Origin: DATFXM01 sp035315885
GTDB taxonomy: Bacteria; Acidobacteriota; Blastocatellia; UBA7656
DNA length: 29,343 nucleotides
Direction: 5' to 3'
Assembly (NCBI GenBank): GCA_035315885.1
Contig: DATFXM010000141.1
Location: forward strand, 1 to 29,343
The notes below the pieces were generated by a model. It ran no database searches. It was not told the DNA's origin and worked only from the letters and a program-made list of their open reading frames with translations. A program made the position numbers and the translations under genes. Positions 6,887 to 14,219 of this stretch are shown in pieces (position 1 is the stretch's first letter; the number at the start of each line of letters is the position of its first letter).

Positions 6887-9211
6887 ATGTCTTTCATATC
6901 ATCCAAAATGGTAAAACACTTTGTCCTTGTCGTCTTCGCGGCATTGGCATTAAGCATGACGCCATCACATCAAGCCTCCGACAAAGACGAGCTTTCCGGC
7001 GATGTGCCGCCAGCGGCGCAAATCAAGCTACCGCCAGCCGCCTCCAGGAAAGTTGACTATAAGCAGGACATCCAGCCGCTGCTTGCCCAGAAATGTTACT
7101 CCTGCCACGGTGGTGATGTTCAGCAGGCTGGCTTACGGCTTGACCTGCGTCAGAATGCACTGCGCGGAGGCGATTACGGCCCGGTCATCAAAATCGGAGA
7201 CAGCGCCGCAAGCAAGCTGATCCGTCGCGTGGTGGACGGCGACGGCGGACTGCAGATGCCCCCTACAGGGGCGCTCTCCGACGATGAAATCGGCCTGCTG
7301 CGCGCCTGGATCGATCAGGGCGCAGAGTTTCGCACAGACATCCTCGCCGAGGCGCCGCGCATTCCAGTAGACCCTAAAGTTACAGCCCTGATCGCCGCGG
7401 TGCGCGCCGGAAATCGCCCTGAGATCGAGCGGCAGATCGCCGCCAGTCCAGGAGTTGTTAACGGAAAGGATGACGGTGGTGCGACAGCGCTGCATCACGC
7501 CGCCGGTTACGGGCCGCTCGCTAACGTAGAGTTGCTCATCAACAAGGGCGCCGACGTCCACGCCAAAAATCGTCGCCGTTCGACGCCCTTGCACTGGGCC
7601 ATCCATGACGAGGCCAAGGTACGTCTGCTGCTATCGACAGGTGCCGACGTCAACGCCAGGCAGGCGCAGGGACGCACGCCGCTCTTTCTGGCAGCCATGC
7701 TCGCTGACGGCGTCTCGACTATACAATTGTTGTTTGCCAGAGGCGCCGATCCCAACCTTGCCAGCGCCAACGGACAAACGCCGCTGATGATGACAGCCGC
7801 GCGCGGCAATGTCGAAGCAATAAGGTTGTTGATCGAGAAGGGAGCGGAAGTAAACGCCAGGGACGGCGCGCGTGAGACCGCACTGATGGCCGCATGCACC
7901 AGTGGCAATGCGGATGCCGTGCGGTTGCTGATCGAGAAGGGGGCGGACGTCAAAGTTAAATCGAAGCGCAACGAAAGTGCGCTGGGCTTTGCGGCCACCT
8001 CGGGCGTGCAGTCATCTGTCGAGTTGTTGCTCGCCAAAGGCGCGGAGGTGAACGTCCGCAACTTCCGGGGCTACTCGCCGCTGATGTTCGCCGCCAACTC
8101 GGACGCCATGCCGGCGGGAATCATCAGGCTTCTTTTGGACAAGGGCGCCGACGCAAGGTTCACCGGCGATTACGATGAGCCTGCCAGCGCTCTCGCCGCA
8201 AAACGCGGCCACACAGAAGCGGCCAGGTTGCTCGGCGCAGAACCTCCATCTGCGCCCGCTGGAGTTACGGCCACGGTTGCGCCCGTCCATGTCAGCTTTC
8301 AATCCATTCTAGGCGCGGTGAGGAGCTCCCTGGCGTTGCTCGAAAAGCAAAGCAATACCTTCATTCGAACCGCCGGGTGCAACTCCTGTCACTCACAGAG
8401 CCTGCCTTCGGCAGTCGCGGGACTGGCTCGCGATTACGGACTCACTTCCCTGAAAAGATTTCCGCAACTGCCTGCCACGATGACCGCGCCAGCCGAGCAG
8501 CTGATGGACTTCGTAATCGTCAGCCCAAGCATAGCCTGGGAATTATTCGACGCAGGCATGAATCACGAACCTCGGACGCAGGTGACGGACGCCATCGTCC
8601 GCTATCTCATGGCCTTGCAGACCGCCGAGGGCGGCTGGCGTATCCCTGAGAGTCGCCGCCCTCCGATGAACTCGGGAACGATTCAAACCGCTGCGCTGGC
8701 GATTTATGCGATGAAGAACTATGCACCGGAGGCGGAAAAGCTGAATTGCGAAAAAGCCATCGCCCGCTCGGTGGCCTGGCTGCAGAAGGCTACACCGGTG
8801 ACGAATCAGGATCATGCTTTCAGACTACTGGGGCTCGTCTGGGGAGGGGCGCCGGCATCGACAATTCGCGAGGACGCGAAATCTATTGCGGCGCTGCAGC
8901 GCGCCGACGGCGGCTGGAGCCAGTTGCCGGAATTGTCCTCCGACGCCTATGCCACAGGAGAAGCGTTGTTTGCGCTGGGCTCGGCTGGAAGGATGGTCGA
9001 TCCTGTCTTCCGCAGGGGCGTCGATTATCTCCTGAGCACGCAGGCCAGTGACGGGTCGTGGCATGTCAAGTCACGATCCATCTGGCTGCAGCCGTACCTG
9101 GAAAGCGGGTTTCCCTACGGGCGGGATCAGTTCATCTCTACCGCAGGAACTGCCTGGGCCACGCTAGCGCTGACTCTTACGGCGGAACCTGCGAAACAAT
9201 CGCGACGATAA
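6887..9211 (+). CDS. secreted cytochrome c / ankyrin / cytochrome c / cyclase-like fusion protein
   Basis: This is an exported multidomain protein of 774 residues. A signal peptide (about 1-30) is followed by a planctomycete-type cytochrome c domain with haem motif CYSCH (70-74) and the typical MPPTGALSDDEIGLLRAWIDQGAEF segment. Ankyrin repeats cover about 165-450, with many GADVNAR and TPLMxAA units. A second haem motif, CNSCH, is at 498-502. The C-terminal region (about 560-765) has squalene-cyclase/prenyltransferase-like alpha-barrel repeats with QW-like motifs LQTAEGGW, LQRADGGW and STQASDGSW. An Asp-rich cyclase catalytic motif is not obvious, so this part is probably a binding scaffold. 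The expected role is periplasmic redox or protein interaction. I chose ATG 6887 because AAGGAGG precedes it and the signal peptide starts there; the frame stays open upstream to 6779 without support. HK4 starts about 30 bases later. Confidence 0.88.
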   Translation: MSFISSKMVKHFVLVVFAALALSMTPSHQASDKDELSGDVPPAAQIKLPPAASRKVDYKQDIQPLLAQKCYSCHGGDVQQAGLRLDLRQNALRGGDYGPVIKIGDSAASKLIRRVVDGDGGLQMPPTGALSDDEIGLLRAWIDQGAEFRTDILAEAPRIPVDPKVTALIAAVRAGNRPEIERQIAASPGVVNGKDDGGATALHHAAGYGPLANVELLINKGADVHAKNRRRSTPLHWAIHDEAKVRLLLSTGADVNARQAQGRTPLFLAAMLADGVSTIQLLFARGADPNLASANGQTPLMMTAARGNVEAIRLLIEKGAEVNARDGARETALMAACTSGNADAVRLLIEKGADVKVKSKRNESALGFAATSGVQSSVELLLAKGAEVNVRNFRGYSPLMFAANSDAMPAGIIRLLLDKGADARFTGDYDEPASALAAKRGHTEAARLLGAEPPSAPAGVTATVAPVHVSFQSILGAVRSSLALLEKQSNTFIRTAGCNSCHSQSLPSAVAGLARDYGLTSLKRFPQLPATMTAPAEQLMDFVIVSPSIAWELFDAGMNHEPRTQVTDAIVRYLMALQTAEGGWRIPESRRPPMNSGTIQTAALAIYAMKNYAPEAEKLNCEKAIARSVAWLQKATPVTNQDHAFRLLGLVWGGAPASTIREDAKSIAALQRADGGWSQLPELSSDAYATGEALFALGSAGRMVDPVFRRGVDYLLSTQASDGSWHVKSRSIWLQPYLESGFPYGRDQFISTAGTAWATLALTLTAEPAKQSRR

Positions 9212-9243
9212 ATAATCTCGGGGAACATGTGGAATTGATAGGC

Positions 9244-10006
9244 ATGATGATGCATATGACCGAAAACAATTATCACTGGTTCATTACAACTGTGTTGGCG
9301 ATCGTCGCGCTAGCGGCGTACATAGCATATCGCTACCGCGTAGCGCAGCTGCTCGAGATCGAACGTGTACGAACCCGAATTGCAACCGACCTGCATGATG
9401 ACATCGGCGCAGGATTGTCCCGAATGGCTGTGTTGAGCGAGGTGGTCAAGCGACAGACACAAGCTGATCATAGGGAGTCAGGTGTTATGCTCACAGATAT
9501 CGCCGATTCAGCGCGAGGACTTGTGGATTCGATGAGTGACATCGTCTGGTCGATCGATCCGCATAAAGATGATTTACACAATGTCGCGTCCAGAATAAGA
9601 CAGTGCGCATCGGATGTCTGGGAAGCCGGAGGAATAGATTGGGAGTTCAAAGCATCCGAGGAAATAGGCCACATCAAATTGCCACCTGAGCAACGGCGCC
9701 ATATCTATTTGATTTTCAAGGAGGCGATCAACAACATCGCTCGACACTCAGAATGTCGCAAGGTCGCTCTGGAAAATGAGAGTTTCGAATGATCTACTAA
9801 TTGGGTTAATCAGCGACGATGGGCGGGGCTTTGCTATCCAGTCTGACGGCGTTTCTGCCAATGCGCGCGGGGGGAACGGTCTGAGGAATATGCGATCACG
9901 CGCCCTTGAGCTGGGAGGGCAAATAGATATCGAACCTTCTCCCGGGAGCGGAACTAAGTTGACGCTGAGCATTCCGCTGAAGGCGCGAAGACGCAGGGAA
10001 GGGTGA
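9244..10006 (+). pseudogene. HK4: short membrane histidine kinase split by a +1 frameshift
   Basis: This is the C-terminal module of the same kinase family without propeller or Y_Y_Y domain. It has a short N-terminus, a membrane segment (YHWFITTVLAIVALAAYIAY), HisKA_3 with phospho-acceptor His51 in TDLHDDIG, and N-box KEAINN. The frame then ends at 9792 after NESFE. The ATP-binding half continues in the +1 frame (9776-10006) with DDGRGF, GGNGLRNM and GSGTKLTLSIPL. Dropping one A from the AAAA run at 9773-9776 restores a continuous protein whose spacing matches HK1-HK3 exactly. The WWF-to-His spacing of 40 residues is also kept. It is most like HK3. The start is uncertain (ATG 9244, 9247, 9250 or 9256; no strong ribosome site). 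No regulator gene follows. It could be a pseudogene, a sequence error, or a programmed frameshift. Confidence 0.75.
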
Positions 10007-10473
10007 GCCAGGAACCATTCCGATGAATCAGGTTTGTTAGGGACACATCGGAGCCGCGCACTGTGCTTGAAAAGTTTATCTTAGAGGACGCGTTATGTGA
10101 GGCAACTCGCCAACTTGGTTTGTTGAACTGATCGCGACGCTGCGATGACACTTACATTGAGAGGTTAGGGAATTTGTTCTGCGTCATCTGCGTGATCTGC
10201 GGATGAGTTCTGGCTTATCCACAGATTACACAGAAAGAGTCACAAAGATCGAGTCGCCTCACCACCATCTCGCGAGACCTTCCACAAATCGCTGGCATAC
10301 GAGAAGACAATCTGTGTCTTGCTCAATGTCGGATTGCGCATCATCAGGGGCTGGCTGGTTTGCGCCGAGCGCCGCGACTGCCAATAATAGAACGCACAGA
10401 AATACGAGCGATACTTTTTTATTATGACAAACAGTAGATCTTTCGGATGTAGATATCTCGTATGGAGTAGTTG
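10007..10473. other. convergent intergenic region after HK4
   Basis: No supported gene is seen between the end of HK4 (plus) and the end of the JAB-like gene (minus). A 74-codon frame at 10203-10427 has no recognisable features. The region holds the palindromic repeat at 10178-10247. The response regulator expected after a kinase is absent, and I see no remnant of one. Confidence 0.5.
10178..10247. repeat. imperfect palindrome of TCTGCG-type 9-mers
   Basis: Three 9-base units (TCTGCGTCA, TCTGCGTGA, TCTGCGGAT) at 10178-10204 face an inverted arm ATCCACAGATTACACAGA at 10217-10234. The 18-base arms pair at 15 of 18 positions. Repeats of this kind (CTGCGTxATCTGCGGATG facing ATCCACAGATTACACAG) are, from memory, dispersed in the intergenic DNA of several phyla. 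This could be a small non-coding repeat element. Confidence 0.6.
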
Positions 10474-10505
10474 GGCTCGACTATTCTTTGTTCGACAGTC
10501 GAGCC
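10474..10505 (-). terminator. hairpin overlapping the end of the JAB-like gene
   Basis: GGCTCGACT (10474-10482) and AGTCGAGCC (10497-10505) form a perfect nine-base inverted repeat with a 14-base loop. It includes the stop codon of the JAB-like gene. No clear U run follows on either strand. It is a plausible terminator between two convergent genes. Confidence 0.4.
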
Positions 10506-11029
10506 ACGGTGGATGGAGATTTTCGAGTCCAGCTTGATATCTCGAGCCAGTCAGTTCCGTTGTGCACCTTTTTGATTCGATCCAGAGACGGATCGTAGAT
10601 ATACATACCCCTTCGCGTAATCGTTAAGATGGGTACACCGAACCTTTGGGCAACAAGAAGGTCTTGTTCTTGAGGCTTGGGATCGCGGCTGTTCGGGTGG
10701 GTGTGGACGATGGCGATGATTGAAGGGTTCCAATGGAACGTAAATTTATAGGACTCATTTGTGCAGCCGCCCCACACTGCGTCGACCGAACCGTCCGCCT
10801 TGCGAACGACGAAAACCACAGCTTCCGAGTCCTTCGTACCTAAACCTGATTGTTGCCAGGCTCCTTTGAATTGCTTGACGATCTTTTCATCTATGTCCGA
10901 TAACACGAATCGCTGGTTTCGGGGTACTGGGCGGGAAGCGCGATCATTTGGTGGCGCGTCCAGCCGGGTCTGCGCCCGACCAACTTCACAGACCAGTATC
11001 AAAGAGAGCAGCAGAAATGACTGCCTCAT
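10481..11029 (-). CDS. secreted JAB/MPN-like (DUF4329-type) protein
   Basis: This is an exported protein of 182 residues with a signal peptide (1-20, ending GRA-Q). The core resembles JAB/MPN metallo-isopeptidase folds, in particular DUF4329-type proteins. Glu69 lies in DSEAVVFVV, His109 and His111 in VHTHPN, and Asp123 in EQDLLVA, followed by GVPILTITRRGMYIYDP. The canonical motif is HxHx7SxxD. Here the Ser position appears to be Gln120 with one extra residue in the loop, so hydrolase activity is doubtful although the metal ligands are kept. The start at 11029 is supported by GGAGG six bases upstream and the signal peptide. It is transcribed in the same direction as fiber 4 but lies 521 bases away, with its own possible leader frame in between. 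Confidence 0.8.
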   Translation of the reverse strand: MRQSFLLLSLILVCEVGRAQTRLDAPPNDRASRPVPRNQRFVLSDIDEKIVKQFKGAWQQSGLGTKDSEAVVFVVRKADGSVDAVWGGCTNESYKFTFHWNPSIIAIVHTHPNSRDPKPQEQDLLVAQRFGVPILTITRRGMYIYDPSLDRIKKVHNGTDWLEISSWTRKSPSTVARLSNKE

Positions 11030-11074
11030 GGGACCTCCGGTAAGCAGATATTGATCAAGGAATCTTTAAATGTT

Positions 11075-11137
11075 TCACAGCGACCGGAGAAAATCTAAAA
11101 CGGCAGTTACCTGAACGACATGTGAATTTATCTTCAT
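11075..11137 (-). CDS. possible 20-residue leader ORF before the JAB-like gene
   Basis: ATG at 11135-11137 follows GGAGGTCAT, an excellent ribosome site. The frame reads MKINSHVVQVTAVLDFLRSL and stops at 11075, 45 bases before the JAB-like start. It could be a leader peptide, a decayed gene start, or chance. No homology is recognised. Confidence 0.3.
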   Translation of the reverse strand: MKINSHVVQVTAVLDFLRSL

Positions 11138-11550
11138 ATGACCTCCATTTGCAGCTGTGTGCGTGTTTGTGATTCCAACCCGTGTAAAAAGAGCCCGCCT
11201 CAAAACGAGACTATTGGGTTTGTGAGGTTCTTGCTTGATCAGCCGGTTTTTGTTTCTTCTACCACTTAATGGCTTAAGGAGCTCTCTCCGACAGCCCTAG
11301 AGCCGATTGTGAGGATTGGTTGTTGCGGTTTCCTGGCGGCCATTGAAGCTCACATTTGTTTGCCCCCAGGTTTCTAGTGTCAGTTGGCCTTCGAGTTTCT
11401 TGTCTGCTCTTGCGCTGCGTCTCCTCCCAGGGTAAGCAAGGCGATTAACAGAGCCGTGCAGTGAACGAATCGCTTTGTCATTCATTCCTCTTTGATTGAG
11501 TGCGCTCGCTTGAGTAGCAAATCCTCCCACTGATTATTGCTGGCAGTCGG
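11138..11550 (-). other. intergenic region between fiber 4 and the JAB-like gene
   Basis: No supported gene is seen. A minus-strand frame of 77 codons (11297-11530) lacks a convincing ribosome site and recognisable protein features. CCTCAAAAC and GTTTGTGAGG near 11199-11228 form an imperfect hairpin without a T run. A promoter for the JAB-like gene is expected here, but no clear -35/-10 pair can be picked out. Confidence 0.4.
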
Positions 11551-13848
11551 TCAGTGCTGTTGCTGCTTGAACTTCTGCTCCGCTTCGATGCGTCGCTGCT
11601 TGAGGCGTTGCATCATCTCAGGATGACGCGCCCATTCGACGCCGCGCTCTTGCTGTTGACCGTAAGCTTCAGGACTCAAGTAATAGCCGCGCTCGTGATC
11701 GGCCTTGTCTTCTTCCAACCTGAATGGATTCTTCAGCAGCGCGGCGTCCGAACGCACACCAATCACCTGCCACGATACTTCCACGTTCGGCGCGTTGGTC
11801 TTGACCTTGAACCGATTGTTCTTGATCTTGCTGGCCACAATCGCCTGCGCGAATTGACCGACGACGGTGAGTTGATAACGGAAGTCGCGGTTGATGGCTT
11901 CGAACCACTCGGGCAAAATGACGACCGCACTGCCGTCCTGATCGGTGGCGATATTGCCGCTGTAGACGTTGAGCACTTCGGATGATTCGATAGCCGCGTG
12001 GTAGAGGTACTTGTTTTCCGGATCCAGCGGATGGTCGATCTTGAAGTTCTTGGTGCCGGTGACGCTGAGATTGCCTGACACCGTCACGTCGCCGTGGAAG
12101 TCGCCTGCCGGTCCATTACTCGCGCCGTTGGTGCCGTTACCGCCTTGCGCGACCAAGCCAGAGCCGCTGCGAAGCCCCGACCCACTTCCGTTGCCACCGA
12201 TCGCGAACACACCATGGCCCCCGTTGCTGTCGGTGTTGGCGCTGTGGTTGCCGCCATTGGCAACCACGCCAATGCCACCAAAGAAGGTGCCCTCGCCGCC
12301 CTGTGCATCCACCCCAGTGCCTCCATGGTCGTTGCTGGGACCGCCCCGCGCCGCCACGCCTGAGCCGCCCTGGCCCTGATTACTGTTTCCCAAACCACCA
12401 AAGGCATTCACGCCATTGCCGCCGGAGGCGCCGCTCCCACCGGCGGCAATTACGCCGACGCCTCCGAAGCTGGATGCACTGTCACCGCCAAAGGCAGTCA
12501 CGCCAAGACCCCCATCCGCTGTGTTGGTCGCTTTTATTACGGCACCAAACGAAGAGACATTTGTGGGAACCGCTCCGGTCAAATTGAGCGGTATTGCCAG
12601 GCCGAGCAGCGAGCCGCTCGTCCCATTGCCGGTCAGCGAAGTGTCGTGGAAGATTGAGCTCAACGCATCAGGCGCCGCTACGGTCAGGGTGCTTCCTAAT
12701 GACGTAATCATAATGTTCGATCCCGGTGTCAGCGTTACCTCGTCCTTGAGACCATTCAACCCGGTCACCACCTGCCCGGGCGCTATCTTGGCAGCAGTCA
12801 CCGCACCGATTGCTAGCTGGGTCGGCCCGATGCCCCCATTTGATACCCCCAGTGGCGAGCCGCTCGTCCCATTGCCGGTCAGGGTCAGATCGTGAAAGAT
12901 CGAGGTCAGCCCACCCGCTGCTGCAGTGGTCTGCGTCGTACCGTCCGGAAATTTCACGCCGCCGAGCGTCGTCTCGATCATTCCGGCTACAGTCAACTTC
13001 GAAGCCGCGTCGGTAACGCCGATACCGACGTTGCCGCCTCCGGGCGCGAGCAGCACCTGTCCGAATCCTCCGCTGACACTACCAACTCCTGCGGCTCCCG
13101 GTTGGATTGTGACCAGGCCGCCCCGACCGCTTGTTCCCGTCAGAGCGTCACCGCCGTCACCTGCTTGCAGGACGAGGTTTGCGCCACTGCCGGCCGACTG
13201 ACCGGAGCCACTCGTATCGCCACCTTTGCCTCCGATAACGCGCAAACCTTCGGTGGCGTTGGTACCAGCGAGCATAGAAGTCGCCGGATGCGAGCCGAGA
13301 ATGTGAAGAAGAGAGAAGGGATTTGTGATTCCGAGGCCGATCTTGCCATCCTTCTCAGTCAGGACTGAATCCCCGAGCGTTGTCGTCCCGGTCCACTTGG
13401 TTATCTGGCCGGCTGTGCCGGTTCCGGTTACGTTACCTGAGCCGTTTCCTGAACCAGCTGCCGCAAGGCGCACTAGCGGTGGAGCATTCTCCAGGTCTCG
13501 CCCCTCGCGGACCAGTGAGAGCTGACTCGATTGCGTCTCGCGGTTTTTGCCGCCACGCATAGTGGTCGTAACGAGGTAGTCATACATTCCGTCCGCTACC
13601 GGCTCACCCTGTTGATCCATCATATTCCAGTCGAGAGTCCCGCCAGCCACGAAGCCGCTGTCAAACAACTTCTCACCAGCAGTGTTGAAAACCTCCACCC
13701 GGAATTCCTTGATCGGCTCCCGGGACTCGAATCGGACCTTATCCCGATAAACCGTCGCATTGATTGTTGGCGTCTGCGCCAGTGCGATTTGCAATCCCGA
13801 CATAGTTATTAAACATAGCGTCAAACCTCGAAGCATTGTTCGTTTCAT
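11551..13848 (-). CDS. fiber 4: secreted Gly-rich tail-fiber-like protein
   Basis: This is a secreted protein of 765 residues. A signal peptide (about 1-25) is followed by a FlgD-like Ig domain (about 30-110; REPIKEFRVEVFNTAGEKLFDSG, then TLDWNMMDQQGEPVADGMYDY). Fiber repeats follow (GTAGQITKWTGTTTLGDSVL, IGLGITNP, NVGIGVTD and VKFPDGTTQTTAAA), with two LTGNGTSGSxLG modules. A Gly-rich array then gives way to a C-terminal domain starting KNFKIDHPLDPENKYLYHAAIESSE and ending WQVIGVRSDA. That domain recurs in large secreted proteins of Acidobacteria and relatives. The tail (about the last 60 residues) is charged and Gln-rich. ATG 13848 follows AGGGAGAG; the frame is open further upstream without support. 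It lies downstream of fiber 2 on the same strand and may share its regulation. Confidence 0.85.
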   Translation of the reverse strand: MKRTMLRGLTLCLITMSGLQIALAQTPTINATVYRDKVRFESREPIKEFRVEVFNTAGEKLFDSGFVAGGTLDWNMMDQQGEPVADGMYDYLVTTTMRGGKNRETQSSQLSLVREGRDLENAPPLVRLAAAGSGNGSGNVTGTGTAGQITKWTGTTTLGDSVLTEKDGKIGLGITNPFSLLHILGSHPATSMLAGTNATEGLRVIGGKGGDTSGSGQSAGSGANLVLQAGDGGDALTGTSGRGGLVTIQPGAAGVGSVSGGFGQVLLAPGGGNVGIGVTDAASKLTVAGMIETTLGGVKFPDGTTQTTAAAGGLTSIFHDLTLTGNGTSGSPLGVSNGGIGPTQLAIGAVTAAKIAPGQVVTGLNGLKDEVTLTPGSNIMITSLGSTLTVAAPDALSSIFHDTSLTGNGTSGSLLGLAIPLNLTGAVPTNVSSFGAVIKATNTADGGLGVTAFGGDSASSFGGVGVIAAGGSGASGGNGVNAFGGLGNSNQGQGGSGVAARGGPSNDHGGTGVDAQGGEGTFFGGIGVVANGGNHSANTDSNGGHGVFAIGGNGSGSGLRSGSGLVAQGGNGTNGASNGPAGDFHGDVTVSGNLSVTGTKNFKIDHPLDPENKYLYHAAIESSEVLNVYSGNIATDQDGSAVVILPEWFEAINRDFRYQLTVVGQFAQAIVASKIKNNRFKVKTNAPNVEVSWQVIGVRSDAALLKNPFRLEEDKADHERGYYLSPEAYGQQQERGVEWARHPEMMQRLKQRRIEAEQKFKQQQH
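12118..12514 (-). repeat. Gly-rich GGxGVxAxGG repeat array within fiber 4
   Basis: About seven degenerate units of roughly 15-22 codons encode variations of GGxGVxAxGG (GVTAFGG, GVIAAGG, GVNAFGG, GVAARGG, GVDAQGG, GVVANGG, GVFAIGG). Variable Ser/Asn/Gly linkers separate them. The pattern resembles repeats in phage tip and collagen-like fiber regions and may form a triple-stranded rod. The high GC creates long false reading frames on the plus strand. Confidence 0.75.
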
Positions 13849-14219
13849 AGTTTGCTCTCCCTGTCTGCGAACTGTTGAAGGTTCCAATATCTGAATCGGA
13901 AATATGGTGCGGGAAGCTCGCACCAATGCGGATCCCGTTTCTTAAGCCAGTTGGGATAGATTGTGAGGAATCGGCTTCATCATCGCGCCTTTCGAAGACT
14001 CCCGCGGCGCGCGGAGACGGGCCATACCGTGCGCGGTCGAACGCCTGGGCCAGATGGTCGCGTCACTGGTGTTCGACATTCTTGCGCGACCGGCAAATGG
14101 CCGGGTCAAGTCTACCGAAGTGACTGCTCGACAACTCTTGTACAGAGCTGTCGACTTCAGCATCGATTGAAAGGGTTGGTAATCCACAAAGCTAACCAAC
14201 AGGTCTCGATGCTTGTTGG
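13849..14219 (-). other. intergenic region between fiber 2 and fiber 4
   Basis: No supported gene is seen in either direction. An 85-codon minus-strand frame at 13942-14199 is Ser/Arg-rich and lacks family features. An imperfect hairpin GACCGGC...GCCGGGTC lies at 14088-14106. AGGGAGAG next to 13848 is the ribosome site of fiber 4. Confidence 0.4.

Noticed and set aside
6887..9211. A functional terpene cyclase in the fusion protein
   Set aside because: QW-like repeats are visible but no Asp-rich catalytic motif, so only the barrel-like fold is claimed.
9058..9243. Extended N-terminus of HK4 from 9058
   Set aside because: It would overlap the end of the cytochrome/ankyrin gene in another frame, has no ribosome site, and shows no Y_Y_Y or propeller remnant.
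11297..11530. 77-codon minus-strand frame before the JAB-like gene
   Set aside because: No convincing ribosome site and no recognisable domain; left as non-coding.
11554..13525. Several long plus-strand frames opposite fiber 4
   Set aside because: They are antisense shadows of the Gly-rich, high-GC coding sequence, with Pro/Ala/Arg-rich low-complexity translations.
13942..14199. 85-codon minus-strand frame between fibers 2 and 4
   Set aside because: Ser/Arg-rich translation without family features or ribosome site.
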